From Floccularia luteovirens (Eukaryota > Basidiomycota > Agaricomycetes > Agaricales > Squamanitaceae), in NCBI GenBank assembly GCA_009739215.1, contig VSJF01000003.1:1240001-1304000 (forward strand): a DNA stretch of 64,000 nucleotides, in the 5' to 3' direction. Under the pieces are notes generated by a model. It saw only the letters and a program-made list of their open reading frames with translations, was not told the origin of the DNA and made no database searches. Shown here in pieces: positions 50,689 through 61,817 of the stretch. Within the stretch, counting starts at the first letter, position 1; each line of letters starts with the position of its first letter. A program made the position numbers and the translations under genes.

Positions 50689-52526
50689 ATGTTCAAAAAT
50701 AGCGATAGAAAGCACAACCCAGACAAGGAAACGCTTCAAGTGGAGAACCATGGCCTTGTTAACTATCCCAGCAGACTTAATTTGTTCGTGAACACCATAG
50801 ACTCGTCAAATGATTACTCACTAATATTTATATTGTCTAGTTATGAGAAACCACCCTTGTTCGACGTGAAAATAGAGGAATTCGAGACTTGTGCTTTGAA
50901 TCGTTTGCGAATACTTGCAGAAATAGAATCCTCCATCGCACGCAATAGGTCATGGGACGAAATGAAGACATTTACAGAATCGCAGTGCAAGAAGTACCTT
51001 CCTTTACACGCGACATCCGCAAAGAATGAGCCGATAGATGAAGAACGGAGGATGGATCATTTAAGTCACTTTGTTTTGAGGCTTGCATTCTGTCGTTCGT
51101 GAGTGGTATGATAAGATCGAAGTTACAATCTAAACTATAGTTTATATAGAGAAGATCTGCGACGTCGGTTCGTCAAAGCGGAGACAACTCTGTTCAAAGT
51201 ACGTTACGAGACAGACGACTACAAAGAAAGAGAAAAGTTTTTAAGTTCCAGGGACTTCAATTGGATATCAGTGAGTCTAATTGTTTGTGATTTACCATCA
51301 CAATCCTCATACCTTGCGTACAGGTCGGCAATGATGAGAAGGCGGAACATGAAGAAGTGCTGTTTGCATCATATCATGGTTCCAAAATAGAAGCTGAGAG
51401 GAAAAGAGCTTTTGAAGCAGAAAAATATTACAAGGTATGTATGCCTATTTTTTGATATTGGTTCCATACTAACTGGGTCATAAAGGTCAAGTGGACTCGT
51501 GTGCCCGATCTTGTCGAAAAAAGGAGGGTATTCGTACGAGGAGGCTGGGCATATGTACCTGGACGCGAACAATCAAGTATTGTTTTCCAAGAATATGAAC
51601 TACACCTCGAAAAGGCACTGGAGGTTAGTCGACTTAGAGATTCTTTCTCCTCCTCTAAACTTGAGTCAGATGACAGCAAGACTACTGCCACGATTGGATG
51701 AAGATACGCGTCTTGTTCCAGTCCTGGATAATCTATCTCAAGGATTCTTGGCAGGCTTTTCATCAGAATGGAACGGGGCATCAAGCGTGGGTGCAAGCAA
51801 TGATATCAAAGCAGAGATGGTAGACGAACTTGCTAAGAAGCATTTTCCTATGTGTATGCGCAGTTTGCATGAAAGCCTCAAGAAGGACAACCATCTTAAG
51901 CATTTTGGGCGTTTGCAATATGGACTTTTCTTGAAGGTGTGTAACATGATCATCTTCTCCCCTTATTGTTGATTCATGGAGTGTATGGCAGGTCCTTGGG
52001 CTTTCTATTGATGAAGCCGTCGCATTCTGGAGGAAGTCATTTAGCAGGATCACAGATGACAAATTCAATAAAGAGTATAAGTATAACATCCGGCATTCAT
52101 ATGGACTCGAAGGTAAACGAGCAAACTATCCAGCGAAAAGGTTGGTATACCGTTGATTGTTATGGAGCTGACAGCTTATATCACTTATGAAGTTGCATTC
52201 AGATTCTTACGCCCGGACCTTCTGAACACGGGTGTCCTTATCGACACTATTCGCCAGAAAACTTGCAGTCAGCCTTGTTGTCGACATATTCCAATCAAGG
52301 GCTTAAAGCTTCACATTTGCCTGAAATTATGGCAAATGTGAATTCGGGACACTATCATGTAGCATGTACCCGCGTCTTTGAAATTACACATGGGGGATGT
52401 GGAGTAAAAAGAGGAGAAGGGGTTGGAGCAGGAGAGAGCGTAACACATCCCAATCAATATGCAGCGCGAAGCATGGAGCTGCACAGGATTGGAGCTCCAG
52501 AGGGTGACGCGATGATTGTTGAATAG
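50689..52526 (+). CDS. PRI2: DNA primase large subunit (PRI2/PRIM2)
   Basis: Regulatory Fe-S subunit of the DNA polymerase alpha-primase complex. It starts [20 protein letters not shown], then [19 protein letters not shown] and [20 protein letters not shown]. Next are [14 protein letters not shown] and [19 protein letters not shown], and [20 protein letters not shown] with [20 protein letters not shown]. The C-terminal iron-sulphur domain begins [20 protein letters not shown] (first Cys), then [20 protein letters not shown] and [19 protein letters not shown], with [20 protein letters not shown]. After the last introns come [20 protein letters not shown] and [15 protein letters not shown], supplying further cluster cysteines. 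Tail [10 protein letters not shown]. About eight exons. CHO1 follows 145 bp downstream on the same strand. Confidence 0.95.
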
Positions 52527-52671
52527 AATATTTTTTGTATTAAATAAATAATAAATAGGGTAATCATGTGATTTCCGGCTGTTTAAAACAAGGCTCCTGT
52601 CTGGATTATTTCTACAAACCACATTCTTATAACGAAAAGTCGACGAAAAAAAGCTTCCATATATTATCACC

Positions 52672-53527
52672 ATGAGTCAACGAAAACCTACGAAACCAAA
52701 TGCATCGGATATGAGCGTACAGCAACAAAAAGCTGAAGCTCTTCATCAGTATGAGGAGACAGACGGACATTTTTCTTTGGTCAGGTAAGTTTTTAATTGA
52801 ATTTTACCATCACTGCATGTCATGATCGAAGCTCTGGCTGTCTAGAAATTTCCGACTGGCTGACCTTGTTACAATTATGAATGGCGTCTGCGGCTCATTT
52901 TCTATCTTTTCGTCCGCACGCTACCTCTTAACAAATGACATCGACTATTTATGGACAGCTCTCGCTTTCCCACTTGCCGGACTTATGTTCGACTTTCTTG
53001 ACGGCAAAGTGGCTAGATGGAGAAAGTCGAGTAGTATGTTGGGACAAGAGCTTGACAGTCTGGCTGACCTAGTGTGTTTCTTTCTTTTTCATGGCCAATC
53101 CATCCACTCTCATGTGTTATTTACTTTAAACATTCGCTAGATATCGTTCGGTGTTGCCCCATCTTTGTTGGCTTTCGTTGTGGGCTTGCGAACATATCTT
53201 GATACAGTCGTCTTGACTGGTTTTATTTGTTGTGGATTGGCTCGCCTTGCCCGTTTCAATGCCACAGTTGCTCTCATACCCAAAAGTGATGCTGGAAAGG
53301 CGAAATATTTTGAAGGATTACCCATTCCTTCCTCACTTGTACTTGTTGGCGTCTTGTCGTATTGGACAAAGAATGGGTGGATCGAAGGTCAACAGGGTAT
53401 TCCTTTTGGCACTGTGACATTATGGGGCAAAGAAGGTGGGCGTGGGGAGATGCATGTTGTTAGTTTTATCGTTGGTTGTTGGGCAGCTGCAATGGTCAGC
53501 AAGACGTTGCGTGTTCCCAAGATATAG
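52672..53527 (+). CDS. CHO1: Phosphatidylserine synthase (CHO1/PSS1, CDP-DAG type)
   Basis: CDP-diacylglycerol-serine O-phosphatidyltransferase of the ER membrane, the fungal-type enzyme absent from animals. It starts [20 protein letters not shown], a hydrophilic regulatory N-terminus, then [20 protein letters not shown]. The CDP-alcohol phosphotransferase motif is complete: [20 protein letters not shown] then LDSLAD, i.e. D-x2-D-G-x2-A-R-x8-G-x3-D-x3-D. Membrane segments follow in [20 protein letters not shown] and [20 protein letters not shown], with [20 protein letters not shown], a typical PS synthase block. It ends [14 protein letters not shown]. Three exons, about 225 residues. Confidence 0.96.
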
Positions 53528-53693
53528 TTGAACAGACCTCTATGTTAGTGTCGGTTATATACAATTGCTCCCTATTCATAGTTAGTAAATCAAAAACTTT
53601 CCCAGTCCTTATTTGTTCCAGTTACGTTGTTACAGTCTCAAAGCGCGTTTAGTGACGAAATGCGTCTTCATCAATCACTTCCACTCATTGAAA

Positions 53694-54958
53694 ATGGTCT
53701 CCAGGAGTGACGTTGAGAAACTGTTCCTACAAGCCGTGTTATCTCGCGGCATTCTGTCTGGAAACCTTGCTCGGTTATTGTTAAAGAAATGTATAGACGC
53801 GGTGAAAGGTGGCTCTTGACTCCATATCGTTAGTTCACACCATTTAATCAAATCCAGCATGCGATAACTCTCTCAATATTCCTTACCCAGAGGGGGATGC
53901 TTGGGATGGTTTTGTCGCTAAAGTTAATAGGAATCTTGACAAATTAGACCTCGAGTTCCGCCATATACACGACGAGACTACTGGTCAACAGATCTACGCA
54001 TTGGTTTGTCTAGAAACATCCAGGACGCATGTTGACAATTAAACCCCATCATTCATAGGTAAACAGAAAAGATGACGAAGTTGCTCAGATGGCAACGGAC
54101 TATTCTGTCTCTGAAATAATGTTCTTCAAAGCTGTCGTATGTATCCTTTGTCGCTATCGGTACCCCAGAGTCTTGATTTCTATCAAGGTCGAACAAATTA
54201 TGCTAGCCCCCAGGGAATCATTTTCTATCACATCGTTAGCTGCTCTTCGAGAAGTCAGCGCAATGAAGCCTAAGTCTAACATGAGTAAAACCCAAGCAGA
54301 AACTGTCTTGGGTAGTTTTGTAGCTAAAGGCTGGCTGCTTAAAAGCAAGTGCGTGTTTGGTTTGTCATTGGGAAGCTTCGTACCAAAACATCTTAGACGC
54401 GGTCGCTACTCACTATCTACTCGTGCACTACTCGAGCTCCTACCCTATCTCAAGTCCACATATCCCGATGAGATTGTAGAATGTACTATCTGCATGGAGG
54501 CATGGCTCAGCTTATATCCATCTGTTGTCGGTCTAACATGGTTATAGATAATTACTCGTGGAATGGCTTGCTATACATCCAATTGCAAGACAAGAATGCA
54601 CTATCATTGCTTTTCCACGTATCGGCGCCGTAATAATTCGTGTCCAGCGTGCAGCAAAACGTGGCCAAAGGACCCCAAGGAGAAACCTCTCCTAGCTGTA
54701 GGTGAGGATGCCGTAAGGGATGGAGATGATGGAAAACGAAGGGTGCGGGCTATAAATGAAGAAGAAACCAGCGATGAAGAGGAAGATTTCAAAGAGGATG
54801 AGCCGGATGCCTCTCAGCCATCTCAGTCACAAGCTGTATCCAAAACTTCACGCACTACAAGAGCGAAGGTGAAGACAAATGAGAACATGGATCTGGATGC
54901 AACGGAAGAGGTTGAATACAAGCCATCTCAAAAGCATCGCAGGAGTTCAAGACGTTGA
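53694..54958 (+). CDS. NSE1: NSE1-type RING protein of the SMC5/6 complex
   Basis: Non-SMC element 1, a RING-like ubiquitin ligase subunit of the SMC5/6 genome-maintenance complex. It starts MVSRSDVEKLFLQAVLSRGI. The N-terminal winged-helix half includes LEFRHIHDETTGQQIYALVN and IMFFKAVVEQIMLAPRESFS, then TQAETVLGSFVAKGWLLKSK and GRYSLSTRALLELLPYLKST. The variant RING (C4HC3-like) begins VECTICME, then GMACYTSNCKTRMHYHCF and NSCPACSKTW. The C-terminal extension is acidic (EEETSDEEEDFKEDEPDA) and ends KPSQKHRRSSRR. Five or so exons. It converges with the AAA ATPase gene with only 49 bp between stop codons. Confidence 0.93.
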
Positions 54959-55007
54959 TTGTTCATGCGTATGACAGATGTATGAATGTTTCTACTTATC
55001 GTTGGTG

Positions 55008-58000
55008 TTACTCTAAGGCAGGTCCTCCGTTTAAGGAGGTTGTAGTCAATACATTAGCAGTCTTCCTGTCTTCTAGGGGTTTATTAATAAAGCCGAATCG
55101 TCCTCGACCCCATACTTGTTGTCTTTTGCGATCTCTACGACCTTCACCAAATTCTTCGTTCCATTTTCGAAGCTCCGAGAGACTACCGAGCATTTCGGAC
55201 GACGAGGGTACGATTTCTTTCAACGCCTTAGTAAAATTGCGCGGTGTTAAAATGCGGGGTGGCTGCTCGACAGAGCTTACAAAAGGCTTTGATGAACTAT
55301 TAGTTTGTAAAGAACTTGAATTATCAGATATTTCCGGTACTATTGCGGCAGAGGTGGATGCACTAGGGTCGTTAGCTTTTTGTTCGGAGTTGTTTAGTGA
55401 TGATAAGTCCGGAACTGGCTTTGTCGAGTTCCAGGGAAGATTGACTCGTTCTTTGACAGCGTCCAAAGCGGCAGAAACACAGAAGTCTAGAAAATTCTAT
55501 CAGTCGAAAACTCGCTCCAAATACCATGTAAATACAGACGCTTAAGATCTGAACCAGAAAAGCTTTCTGTTTTCTTGGCCAACTCTTTGATATCAACATC
55601 ACCAGCCAGTACTTCATCACGAAGCAGGATTTTAAGAATTTCTAATAGGACATATTAAATAGAGTTTATATTGATTCGAAGAGCACATACCTTCACGCTC
55701 CTTTTCACCTGGAAGATCCACTAACAAACGACGAGGCATCCGGCGCAAAACTGCATCGTCGAGGTCAAAGGGCCTGTTTGTAGCTCCAATTACAATGACG
55801 CTGTCTTCTCTTGAGGTTTTCAAACCGTCCATTTCTTGCATGAATTCCGTTATTACACCCCGATGAGCGATAGCACCTCCACTCTCCCGTGCGGACATTC
55901 GGGCACCAAAAAGTGCATCAATTTCGTCCAGGAACACAACACAAGGTGATAACCTTCGAGCAAGGGAGAAAACAGCCCTCACAAGCTTTTCGCCTTCACC
56001 AACGTACTGGGAAGCATTAAAATCTGCCGAAATAAAAAGGCGTAATGACACACCATGTCCATGACATCCGATGGAGAAACTGCGATCATCCGGCATCCAG
56101 CCTCCTTAGCCAAAGCACGCACTACCAAGGTTTTCCCTGTGCCTGGCGGGCCAAACAGGAGGCATCCACTCATACCGTGTTCTTTGAGAATGCCTTTTTG
56201 GAATGCTTGGGGGTACAATAAAGGCAATGACACAATCGTTCGTACAGAGTCGATTGTATGTGGTGGTAAATGCACCTGATTAAATGATGTAGGCATAGAA
56301 ACTAATGATATCAAATAAGTAGTATACTTAATGGATAGATATCGATCTTACCAGGGTCCACAATACATGGCAAAAGTCTGTGTTCGTGAGGATCAAGATC
56401 AGCCTCATTCTTTACGCTTTCCACGACTTCATCAACCACTGCTTCTTCTTTGTCCACTTCATTAGCTTCATCTTGCACAATCTTGTTCAGCTGCGAGATT
56501 TCTTTCATCCAGTTCTTGCGTATTTCTTTAGTGGAGCGATGTGCAGCCCAAGCGTCACATATAGCCGACCAAGGAATAAGCGTTGAATCTAATGTCGTTT
56601 TTTCTACCTCCTCGATGTTTGCCTGGACAGCCATGACACTTCCGACCGCACGATCAGATATTTGTCGAACATGAGACCATACCATGACCTCGTTTCCCCA
56701 CTCTTCCCACATGAGTTCATGATTATTGGGGTTCATAGAAGTTACAACTCCAGGAACCTGCTCTTCGGAATGCCGCAAGTCGATTGATGAGAAAGCTCCC
56801 TTTTCCTCGATGCGGCCACCCACGGAACCAACTCCCATCCTTGTCGTTAGTTCGTTAATTTCCCTCCTTCGTGCCAAACGCGCCGCCCTTTCTTGAACAA
56901 CAGAACGTGCCCTAGGGACTAAGATGGAAGCTCGGAAGAATGATGATTTGTTTCCGGTATCCACGCTCCTCGAATTGGATATTCCCTGGCCTGGTCCAAT
57001 CATAGGTGGCATTCCAGATAAACCATTTGGACCACCGATTACAATGATTTCTGGTTTCTTTGGAGAGTCTCCTTCAGTATCTAACGCGGTAGAGAGCATG
57101 GGGAATTCGTCGTCAAAGGCATTATCGTGTTTTTCCCATTTAGCCAGTCTTTCGCGCAAACGTTTTTCCCTAGCTTTTTCTGCCATTTCACTCTCACCCC
57201 AGTCAACTTTTCCAAGTTTAGGTTCATGTGCAACGTGAGCGGAGGAATGCCGGCTCATTAACAGACTCATTAGACCAGTACTTTGTCCTGGGATATCGCG
57301 AGCCAATTGAGGTGTTAATGAAGGCGTCATCCCAAAAATTATAGTCGTTGGATTGGATACTGCAGAAGTTGGTCGGGAGAGTGGCCCTCTCCGGCGTTGT
57401 CTTACTGCAGACAGTAGAGGAGGATACCAGGTAGAAGAAGTGGGCGCAAGAGTTGGAAAATCTCGGACATATATTAGACGAGGTCTGCCCTTTGGATTTT
57501 CAACCTTCGAAGGCAAATTCACGACTGAGTCGAAGAAAACTTTGATTTTACTATGCGGCGCACTTCTGCGTCCAGCCACAAGACCTCGGCCCTGCATATT
57601 ATGAGGCGTCATCACAGTTAAGGTCATTTGCTGGGGAGGAGGAAACAAGTGGAAGTGACCATCTTCATCTTCATCCTCTCCCGGTAAGCTTGAAGTTCGG
57701 CTGGCAGGGGAAGATGGACTAGGTGAAGGGAAATGTAAAGGATTTATGGGGAGCTGTAAAGAGCTAGCAGCTGTGAAAGTATGTGGGGAAGAATACATAA
57801 AATATATTAGCACTGCTTACCTTTCCCAAATAAACCCCATTCACCCGCTGCTAGTTGCACGGAATCTACAACTAGAACCTCCGCACCAGTGCGACGCGCT
57901 AGTTCCCGTACGGTAGCATCAATCACATACTCGCCGCCTTCAATAGGGCAATAGAGGCCTAGGGTAGGTTCGACGACAGGATTTGACGTAGTTGCATACG

Positions 58001-58448
58001 TCGCCCGATGCTGAGTCTGTGGGTGCAATGTAATCAAGAGATTATTCAAGACCTCCTCGAATATTTCAGATGGAGGTAGTGCATTGGGAGAGTCAAGAGA
58101 AAACTGCTCAGTCCCCGGCTCCCAGAGTATGTCTATGTCTTCCGGCAGTTCTAATGGTTCCTCAACCTTCGGTACTGTTGCAGATACTCTGGTTCGACGT
58201 AGCTTTGGCTTGTCGACTTCATCATTCTGTTGTTCAGGAGATTCAGTAGACTCTGTCTTTGTATCGGAAGGGATGGTTGGAGGTGTGGGTGTGGAAGAAG
58301 ACAGGTGTCTACAAGAAACGGAAGAGGGAGTGACATGACCATTCCGTAATTGAGTTTGAGACGGACGCGTCGATGAAAAGAAATTGTGTGTATGGGCAGA
58401 CGATCTGAGTAATGACTGGGAGCGACGGAAGAAAGCCTGTGATTTCAT
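55008..58448 (-). CDS. Large mitochondrial AAA ATPase (MSP1/ATAD1-like AAA domain)
   Basis: AAA+ ATPase with a mitochondrial-type N-terminus: from the ATG at 58448, [20 protein letters not shown] and many Ser/Arg residues. A 600-residue N-terminal region of unknown fold includes [36 protein letters not shown] and STTIIFG-like stretches suggestive of a degenerate ATPase fold. The AAA module has [20 protein letters not shown] (Walker A), [20 protein letters not shown] (Walker B), [33 protein letters not shown] (sensor 1) and [20 protein letters not shown]. The C-terminus has [17 protein letters not shown], resembling MSP1, spastin and katanin ends, then a basic tail. Around 1,000 residues, far longer than MSP1, so probably a separate fungal family; quality control of mitochondrial membrane proteins is an inference. 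CACGTG lies 89 bp upstream (58537-58542). Confidence 0.88.
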
Positions 58449-58690
58449 GTATGGAACAAGGCCGACGACGTTCTCGACAACGTACTCGATGGCAATGAAT
58501 GGTACCCTCGGGATAATCAAAAAAAATATAATGCAGCACGTGCTCACACTGGTCGTTCACGGAGACGCAAATTTTTCTGTGATTTGCATTGCATTACAGA
58601 AAATCAAGTATTACAGCGTTCTCTATAATTTGATGATACTTAACATAGTATTTGAGTATATAATGGCGGATATCTGGATTAACATCATAA

Positions 58691-59717
58691 TTATAGAATC
58701 TCTTCATGAACGTTTGAATTTGGACCTTTGGCCATTTTTTCTTGCATCTTCTTCTGCCTGGCCTGTGCTCTCTCCGCCAAATCCACCCCAACCAGGATTT
58801 TTGATGCTTTCCACAATTGCACAAGATTGATGACGTTCTTCAAAATGCATACTAGAGAGCAAGGAGCGGCAACCAAATGCGGATATGTGAGCCACCCAAA
58901 TGGTTCTGGAAGGCCGATGGGGGTCGTCACCCATTTCATGAGATAAAGTGATACAAAGAACAGCTCATTGCCTGCACAAATGAGAAACAGCCTCGTCTAT
59001 CACAGATATAATTAGACTAAATGAAGGCATGCACTGCGATGTCCGGTTGGTCCACTCACTGCATCGTAGTATAACCATAGGATGTAACTGACATCACTTG
59101 TGACCAATTTATGACTCGACGAACCAGTGACGAGGGAACTACACAATCATGAGCCGAGGTCTATATGAGACGGTATGTGCTGGAAATACCTATACATGAG
59201 CATATAATGACTGCTGAAATCCAAAGCAATAAGAAATTGAAAAAGTATCGCATATGACGGATATGCAGATGCCAGATAGCACAACAAACACGAGGTAGTG
59301 CATCTGTAGCTCCAAGTAAGTCTGACTGCGGACAACACAAATTGGTGGGACTCCATACCGATCAGTGACCATGTCTAGAACAGCTCCGAATTTTGACGTT
59401 TGACTCAATGCGCGTGCTGCGTGTCCGTCAACAGCGTCGAGTAAGCAAGACACAACATATGTCAGTGTACAATAGTTCGGGTGATAGCTCATGTAGTGGA
59501 GAGAGATTCCAGCAAGAATTATACGTGTGTATCCTAGAAAAAGAATGTGAATAGCCTTTCACAGGAGATACAGAGAGCATGTATCACCTATTATGTTGGG
59601 CACGAATAGAAACACATTTTCTGAGTATGATTGTGCTGTGGCAAGGTCTAAAACCTCTTTTGCATCTAGTACCTTGACAATTTTTTGTTTCCGCCGGCGA
59701 GTTGTTGAATTGGCCAT
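58691..59717 (-). CDS. PIS1: Phosphatidylinositol synthase
   Basis: CDP-diacylglycerol-inositol 3-phosphatidyltransferase of the ER membrane, essential for all inositol lipids. It starts MANSTTRRRKQKIVKVLDAK. The next blocks are SENVFLFVPNIIG and YTRIILAGISLHYMSYHPNY, then the CDP-alcohol phosphotransferase motif DAVDGHAARALSQTSKFGAV followed by LDMVTDR. Membrane segments include CTTSCLLCYLASAYPSYAIL and FLIALDFSSHYMLMYR, the latter typical of PIS1. Then LFLICAGNELFFVSLYLMKW and PLVAAPCSLVC-type helices lead to a Lys/Gln-rich cytosolic tail (ARQKKMQEKMAKGPNSNVHE). Five or six exons. It lies about 5.2 kb from PS synthase, which uses the same lipid substrate. Confidence 0.95.
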
Positions 59718-60060
59718 TGGAAGGAAGTGTGGCAAGCTTACTCTGAGTTAACAGCAAGTTTGGGTTTGGTCATGCCGCCAAATTCTGCCTACGTAATTTT
59801 CGGGTGCTGCACTCCTTTTTCCCACGTACCCACTTGCCTCTCTCAAGTCCTCCGAACTTAGTCCTGGAGATCGCATATCATCATCATGTCTAAATATAAT
59901 GGGATCCGAGTACGTTACAAGATAACATATAGTAGTATAGAAAATATAGAGGATGTTCGTAACTTCAAAAACATTCAAATCATTAGGCCAGTACACGGCA
60001 TGTAAGTAAGAAGCTATCCAGATGAAGGACCAAATAATGTAAGTTGCGGTATTGCCTGAC
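59718..60060. other. Intergenic region between PIS1 and the syntaxin gene
   Basis: About 340 bp with the PIS1 promoter and the 3' UTR of the syntaxin gene. A minus-strand frame stays open through it (59748-60167), but it starts inside the syntaxin coding region in another frame and has no recognisable sequence. Confidence 0.45.
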
Positions 60061-61371
60061 CTATTTCCTGCCAAAGACGACACCGAGTACAATAGCAAGA
60101 ACAACGATGACGATAACGAAAATACCGAAACATATCCACCGCCCTCTGCGATACGATCGTGCTGCATTGTTTAGAATGATCAGACCGCTTATAATAAATG
60201 AGATCATAACACTTACCGTGCACGACAGCTTTGTCCGTGTGTTGCAACCTAATTAAAGATTCAGCATTTCACGCATATCCACATCTAAGCGAGGAATACA
60301 TACGCTTTCTCCGTATCGGATTCAACATGTTTAGCGGTGCTCTCGACTTGAGAAATGACAGCATCTTGTTGTGCCACAAGAGTCCCCATCTACCAAAGAA
60401 ATATGAGTCGTCAATTATTTATGAATGTAAGACCATACGTCAGAAAACAATTGAGCCAATTCGGCTAATGTTTGCTCCATCCTTTGGAGATCTTGTTGAC
60501 GCTCCTGCACCTCTCGGTACGCTGCCCGTGACTCCCCGTATCTTGTAGAAGTCGTTAGCTAGAGTCAAGTGTCAGAGATTGTTGAAATATAGATATTATT
60601 GCCATATACGCACTGCCTGAGCAAAAATTTGTTGACCACCACCATCTACGACAGCCGCGACCTCTTGCGGTGTAGCATCAGGTTTAACTATGTAGTCGAA
60701 AATCTGTACAACCTCTTGCGAAATAGAAATAATAGATTACTAACCAATCTTAAACTGTCGTTCTACTCTTTGCCTTGACTTGGAGCGGGCTTCTTGTTCC
60801 ACTCTCTGATAATTCTGAATCGCTTCGATAAATTTTGCTCGAATGAATGCAACCTTGATTTGTGTAAAAATCCTGAAGGAAACAAGGATGTTGTGAACTT
60901 ACCCTGTTTTTCCTAGTTTGAACATCGTGTTCTGCTGGAGTAGTAGCTAGGGTCTGTATGCGATCCTTGAGTTCCTGACTCAAAGCTCGGGTCTCCGACA
61001 CAAGGATATCCAATTTAGCTGTATCCTCATTAGCCGTGTCTTCAATGGAATTAAGTGTTTGAGAATGGAGAGCTGATATTCTTGCAACATTGTCATTAAG
61101 GTGCTTGATACCGTCTTGGATAGAGCCGACCTACATCATGTGGGTCAGCACAATGAAGTGAATGGATGGCCAAAGAAAAATACTACCTCGGCCAGAAATG
61201 CAGGTAGGTCATTGGAATTATGTCCGTGAGAAGGTAGTGAGTTCAAGGTCGTCATTTCATGGGCCTGAGCGCGCTGAGCCTGATAACATGAAGAATTGTG
61301 AGTGGGACTGCGGAGATTGACGAAAGAGGACAACGAACTCTAGCAGCTGCGAGCCTATCTCTTGCAGACAT
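60061..61371 (-). CDS. Plasma-membrane syntaxin (SSO1/PSY1-type Qa-SNARE)
   Basis: Qa-SNARE for fusion of secretory vesicles with the plasma membrane. It starts MSARDRLAA; a short first exon splices to AQRAQAHEMTTLNSLPSHG. The Habc domain follows (FLAEVGSIQDGIKHLNDNVA, HSQTLNSIEDTANEDTAKLD, ELKDRIQTLATTPAEHDVQT and RAKFIEAIQNYQRVEQEARS). Then come QFKIVKPDATPQEVAAVVDG and the SNARE motif, from RMEQTLAELAQLFSDMGTLV through AQQDAVISQVESTAKHVESD, with the ionic-layer glutamine in VAQQD. A C-terminal membrane anchor GRWICFGIFVIVIVVLAIVL ends in GVVFGRK. About 300 residues, normal for the family, in about six exons. Confidence 0.94.
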
Positions 61372-61817
61372 GATTGAGGTGATGGACAGAAGGGAGAAAC
61401 ACGATGAATGTTTTCCGTGCGGTGGGCAGACGACCTTGAGGTGATGGCAGTAACAGGACGAGCAAAGAAGCGCTGCAGTGGTCTGATAACTCTTCCGCTA
61501 AACGGTTAACCGTGAGAGCAAATGATTACATAATGTGCCCGGAGACTGCCTGTGTGTGTAACATGCGTTTATTCCGACCATGTGAAGGTCATGATTCTCA
61601 TCCAACTATAACTTTTGTATATCATGTATATATCTACATATACGTTGCATACCCGAATACATACCACGTAGCTTCCGCTCAGCTCAGACTTCATCTTATT
61701 GTCCGAAGTCTCGCCTAAATATTTTATCTTATCTTATCGAACCGAGTCATGTTCAACTTCCATTCATATAATAACTCTTTATCATCCATTCTACCAGTCA
61801 TCCTGATCTGACCAAAC
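61372..61817 (+). promoter_or_regulatory. Asparagine synthetase upstream region with GATA and GCN4-type sites
   Basis: Divergent region between the syntaxin and asparagine synthetase genes. On the minus strand GATAAGATAAGATAAAA spans about 61722-61738, with two overlapping GATAAG units 5 bp apart, the nitrogen-GATA-factor core. GAGTCAT at 61744-61750 is the reverse of ATGACTC, the GCN4/CPC1 core, 68 bp before the start codon. Both fit a nitrogen and amino-acid-starvation controlled gene; binding is inferred. Confidence 0.5.

Noticed and set aside
59748..60167. 139-codon minus-strand frame with hydrophobic stretches.
   Set aside because: It begins inside the syntaxin last exon in a shifted frame and crosses its stop and 3' UTR; probably fortuitous.
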